Below, one piece after another: positions 5,703 to 7,711 of a stretch of 7,711 nucleotides of DNA; the first letter of the stretch is position 1; the number at the start of each line of letters is the position of its first letter. The notes beneath the pieces are model-generated. The model was not told the DNA's origin and made no database searches. It saw only the letters and a program-made list of their open reading frames with translations. This stretch comes from a bacterium (lineage in GTDB: Bacteria; Patescibacteria; Microgenomatia; Levybacterales; GWA1-39-11), in NCBI GenBank assembly GCA_021825285.1, contig JAKAHW010000047.1:1-7711 (forward strand), in the 5' to 3' direction. A program made the translations under genes and the position numbers.

Positions 5703-6119
5703 ATGAAAGAAGATAAACCTAGGGTTGGGGTTGGGGTGATGGTTCTAAAGAACGGGAAGGTATTGCTTGGGAAAAGGAAAAATGCTCACGGAGCAGGTGA
5801 ATGGCAATTTCCCGGAGGGCATTTAGAGTACATGGAGACTTTTGAAGAGTGTGCAAAGCGTGAAGCTAAAGAAGAAGCCGGAATCGAAATAAAAAACGTA
5901 AAGTTTCAGTTTCTGGCCAATGTCAAAAAATATGCTCCCAAACACTATGTTCATATAGGTTTAACTGCAGAATACAAATCAGGAAAAGTAAGAGCAATGG
6001 AACCTGAAAAATGTGATAAGTGGGAATGGTTCGATTTAGACAAATTACCTAAGCCAATGTTTGAAATGTGTAAATTAACTTTGGAAGCAGTAAAGAAAAA
6101 CAAAAACTACATTGCTTGA
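5703..6119 (+). CDS. Nudix hydrolase, NUDT15/MutT-like nucleotide diphosphatase
   Basis: Nudix enzymes hydrolyse nucleoside diphosphates linked to other groups, often sanitising damaged or excess NTPs. The ATG at 5703 gives 138 residues; the frame is open upstream only through the tRNA, so this start is preferred. A complete Nudix box (Gx5Ex7REUxEExGU) spans G39-I61: G39, E45, R53-E54, E57-E58, G60. Flanking sequence, including RVGVGVMVLKNGKVLLGKRK (7-26), GAGEWQFPGGHLE and later EPEKCDKWEWFDLDKLP, resembles NUDT15/MTH2 more than 8-oxo-dGTPase MutT, so a dNTP or modified-NTP substrate is plausible but unproven. The start lies 3 nt after the tRNA CCA with no room for a Shine-Dalgarno outside the tRNA, so processing would leave an almost leaderless message. 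It ends in TGA. Confidence 0.93.
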   Translation: MKEDKPRVGVGVMVLKNGKVLLGKRKNAHGAGEWQFPGGHLEYMETFEECAKREAKEEAGIEIKNVKFQFLANVKKYAPKHYVHIGLTAEYKSGKVRAMEPEKCDKWEWFDLDKLPKPMFEMCKLTLEAVKKNKNYIA

Positions 6120-6150
6120 ACAAAGAGAATAGCCAGAGTATACTTCCAAT

Positions 6151-6474
6151 ATGGACTTGACGAAACAGAAATGTGTGCCGTGTGAGGGTGGGACAAAACC
6201 AATGGACAAACAGGGGATAGAGACATACAGGCTTATGCTAAAGACTCCCTGGGAAGTTGTTGAAGATAAAAAAATACGAAAGAAATTCGAGTTCAAAGAT
6301 TTTAAAGAGGCAATGAATTTTGCAAATAAAGTTGCCGAAATTGCAGAAAATGAAGGCCATCATCCGGATATTAATATTTCGTACAACAAAGTTATGATTG
6401 AACTTACAACTCATGCAATAGGAGGGCTTTCAACAAACGACTTTATCGAGGCGAGTAAAATAGAATTACTTTAA
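6151..6474 (+). CDS. Pterin-4a-carbinolamine dehydratase (PCD/DCoH family)
   Basis: The family dehydrates 4a-hydroxytetrahydropterin, normally recycling the cofactor of aromatic amino acid hydroxylases; in bacteria without such hydroxylases the role is uncertain. The 107-residue product fits the full family signature E-x3-H-H-P-x5-Y-x9-H-x8-D, with E66, H70, H71, P72, Y78, H88 and D97, so the catalytic histidines are intact. The N-terminus has the usual CxPC-G---PM pattern (C8, C11, G13-G14, P17-M18) and a later W34. The start lies 31 nt after the Nudix stop without a clear Shine-Dalgarno. The TAA stop overlaps the ATG of the next gene (TAATG), which indicates translational coupling to the MazG-like protein. 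No pterin-dependent hydroxylase is present in the window. Confidence 0.93.
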   Translation: MDLTKQKCVPCEGGTKPMDKQGIETYRLMLKTPWEVVEDKKIRKKFEFKDFKEAMNFANKVAEIAENEGHHPDINISYNKVMIELTTHAIGGLSTNDFIEASKIELL

Positions 6475-7160
6475 TGGCAAGTCTTTCAAAAAACTTTTCT
6501 TTTGCCAATCTTCAAAATTTTATTTTAGACGTATATGGCTTTCCTGATGATAGGCTTTTTTCATTAAGCGACTTAGTTTCAAATCAGGAGAGGTTTACTA
6601 TGCGGGCTCTCAAAGGAATAAGAAAGAGGGATCCAAAAAAATTAAAAATAAATATTTTAATTGCTTTGTCTTGGTTTGTTGCCGTAGCTAACAGGATGCA
6701 TGTAAATTTAGATGCAGTTATTTGGAGACGATTCCCGTATTTGTGTTCTTATTGTAGAAAAGTGCCTTGTAAATGTTCTAAGGTAAAACGAAAAGAAAGA
6801 GGTATTTTAAAGGTTGATGCTAAAAACAAACCCAAAACCTTTTTAGATTTTCAAAAAATGTTTTCAGAGATTTATCCTTACGAGAACAGAACTCTTGATG
6901 AAGTAGGGGTTCATTTAGCAGAGGAAATGGGAGAATTAAGCGAGGCAATTCACATTTTTTTGGGAGAACACAAAGAATCACAGTTTATTGAAATAGAAAA
7001 TGAAATGGCAGATTATATTTCTTGTATATTTGGAGTTGCTAATTCTTCGGGAATAAATATTTCAAATGAACTTGAAAAAACCTATAAAAATAATTGCCAT
7101 ATTTGTCATAAATCTCCTTGTGTCTGTAGCTTTTCTTCAGTCGCAAAGTTTAAATCCTAA
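6474..7160 (+). CDS. Tandem MazG-like protein with two Cys4 clusters; first half lacks the acidic residues
   Basis: The 228-residue protein appears to be an internal duplication. Residues about 12-101 and 124-218 align along their length, each ending in Cx2Cx4CxC (C91, C94, C99, C101 and C208, C211, C216, C218), probable zinc sites. The second half matches the MazG/all-alpha NTP pyrophosphatase pattern: E150-E151-x2-E154, then E177-x2-D180 after 22 residues, within EEMGELSEAI and EIENEMADYI. These acidic residues bind Mg2+ and cleave NTPs to NMP and PPi in characterised relatives. In the first half the equivalent positions are QERFTMRAL and KINILIALSW, so it is probably a non-catalytic structural or regulatory copy, although VAN---(V/I)N and the Cys cluster persist. 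It starts at the TAATG junction with the dehydratase gene. The substrate is unknown, and the exact subfamily is not recognised. Confidence 0.75.
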   Translation: MASLSKNFSFANLQNFILDVYGFPDDRLFSLSDLVSNQERFTMRALKGIRKRDPKKLKINILIALSWFVAVANRMHVNLDAVIWRRFPYLCSYCRKVPCKCSKVKRKERGILKVDAKNKPKTFLDFQKMFSEIYPYENRTLDEVGVHLAEEMGELSEAIHIFLGEHKESQFIEIENEMADYISCIFGVANSSGINISNELEKTYKNNCHICHKSPCVCSFSSVAKFKS

Positions 7161-7168
7161 TTTATCTC

Positions 7169-7197
7169 TTGACAAAAAGATTTTAAACCTGTACGTT
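7169..7197 (+). promoter_or_regulatory. Candidate promoter of the DoxX gene
   Basis: A consensus -35 TTGACA (7169-7174) is followed after 17 nt by TACGTT (7192-7197), a weak -10 that keeps the key first T, A and last T. The predicted start point, about 7203-7205, coincides with the ATG at 7204, which would make the message leaderless. There is no Shine-Dalgarno before the ATG, consistent with that reading. Confidence 0.45.
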
Positions 7198-7203
7198 ATT
7201 AAT

Positions 7204-7686
7204 ATGAAGCAATTGTCGGGAGTTTTAGGAGTTTTAAGAATAGTTCTTGGCTCGATATTTTTATGGGCTTTTTTTGATAAGCTTTTAGGGTTAGGCTATT
7301 CTACTTTGCCTGCAAAATCCTGGCTCGCCGGAAGCTCCCCTACGTTCGGGTTCCTTAAGGGAGCAGCGGGAACATTTGCCTCCCAATTTCAGATGCTTGC
7401 CGGAAATCCTGTTGTTGATTGGCTTTTCATGCTCGGTTTGTTAGGAATAGGTTTGGCTTTAGTTCTTGGAATTGCCTTGCGAATTGCAACAATTTCAGGA
7501 GTAGTTCTAATGCTTCTTATGTGGCTTGCCGTATTTCCTCCAAAAACGAATCCTATTGTTGATGATCATATAATTTATGCTTTGGTTTTTTTGCTTCTTT
7601 ATAAAGCAAATGCCGGCGATGTTCTTGGGTTCGGTAAAGCTTGGAAAAAATCCTCATTGGTAAAACAATACCCCATCCTCGGATAG
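7204..7686 (+). CDS. DoxX-family integral membrane protein
   Basis: The ATG at 7204 gives 160 residues. The frame extends upstream to 7066, but that part overlaps the MazG-like gene and lacks family similarity. Four hydrophobic segments are visible: about 7-29 (VLGVLRIVLGSIFLWAFFDK), 71-92 (WLFMLGLLGIGLALVLGI), 94-112 (ISGVVLMLLMWLAVF) and 121-134 (HIIYALVFLLLY). NPIVDDHIIYALVFLLLY is a typical DoxX C-terminal motif, and PAKSWLAGSSPTFGFLKG lies in the first extracytoplasmic loop. The family includes the small subunit of archaeal thiosulfate:quinone oxidoreductase (DoxD) and many bacterial proteins linked to redox or sulfur stress; no specific activity can be assigned here. No partner oxidoreductase is in view. 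The C-terminal tail (about 140-160) is basic. Confidence 0.88.
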   Translation: MKQLSGVLGVLRIVLGSIFLWAFFDKLLGLGYSTLPAKSWLAGSSPTFGFLKGAAGTFASQFQMLAGNPVVDWLFMLGLLGIGLALVLGIALRIATISGVVLMLLMWLAVFPPKTNPIVDDHIIYALVFLLLYKANAGDVLGFGKAWKKSSLVKQYPILG

Positions 7687-7687
7687 T

Positions 7688-7711
7688 TTAGCGTTTAACA
7701 ATTAGCGTTTA
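7688..7711 (+). repeat. Short direct repeat at the window edge
   Basis: The 10-bp word TTAGCGTTTA occurs at 7688-7697 and again at 7702-7711, separated by ACAA (period 14 bp). The second copy touches the end of the window, so further copies beyond it cannot be excluded. Two copies alone do not show what it is. Confidence 0.4.

Noticed and set aside
6117..6119. TGA at the end of the Nudix gene as a reassigned glycine codon (SR1/Gracilibacteria code)
   Set aside because: The Nudix protein is already complete at this point. Reading through gives no family similarity and soon meets another TGA, and no conserved gene here uses internal TGA.
7066..7203. Upstream extension of the DoxX gene, which reads as a hydrophobic N-terminus
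   Set aside because: It overlaps the conserved second Cys cluster of the MazG-like gene in another frame, and the family similarity starts at the ATG at 7204 behind a good -35.
1..7711. CRISPR array, insertion sequence, integrase or phage genes
   Set aside because: No repeat-spacer pattern, transposase-like or integrase-like frame, or long terminal repeats are visible. The window is housekeeping and small metabolic genes.

Overview
The window looks like a piece of an AT-rich, compact bacterial chromosome. The most likely source is a Patescibacteria/CPR-type organism, possibly Microgenomates-like; this assignment is inferred from protein character and gene layout, not from a marker tree. Stops are TAA, TAG and TGA (the Nudix gene ends in TGA), so the standard bacterial code is in use. 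Shine-Dalgarno sequences are clear only upstream of rpsD and rplQ. Several genes have predicted promoters so close to the start codon that their messages would be leaderless or nearly so.

Positions 1-3988 (+ strand) are the distal part of the spc/alpha ribosomal region: the last codons of infA, then rpsM (S13), rpsK (S11), rpsD (S4), rpoA (RNAP alpha), rplQ (L17), rplM (L13) and rpsI (S9). The order is conventional, but rpmJ (L36), which normally sits between infA and rpsM, is absent. Three control points appear inside the cluster: a tiered hairpin between rpsK and rpsD, an extended -10 promoter overlapping the rpsD/rpoA junction, and an intrinsic terminator between rpoA and rplQ.

Positions 3985-5533 (- strand) hold recA followed by an overlapping recX. 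They converge on rpsI so tightly that the two stop codons interlock in a TTAA. RecA is full length and otherwise canonical, but its Walker A motif reads GPESSCKTT, with Cys in place of the last P-loop Gly. Upstream of recA, positions 5534-5625 contain divergent, overlapping promoter candidates and a perfect 19-bp palindrome.

Positions 5626-7711 (+ strand) are an accessory-looking run. A tRNA-Pro(GGG) with encoded CCA is followed after only 3 nt by a NUDT15/MutT-like Nudix hydrolase. Then come a pterin-4a-carbinolamine dehydratase and, joined by a TAATG overlap, a duplicated MazG-like protein whose two halves each end in a Cx2Cx4CxC cluster while only the second half keeps the catalytic acidic residues. 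Last is a DoxX-family membrane protein behind its own TTGACA promoter. The Nudix and MazG-like proteins suggest a nucleotide-pool housekeeping theme; the role of the pterin dehydratase there is unknown. The most interesting items are the RecA P-loop substitution, the asymmetric MazG duplication, the rpsK-rpsD RNA structure and the recA/tRNA control region.
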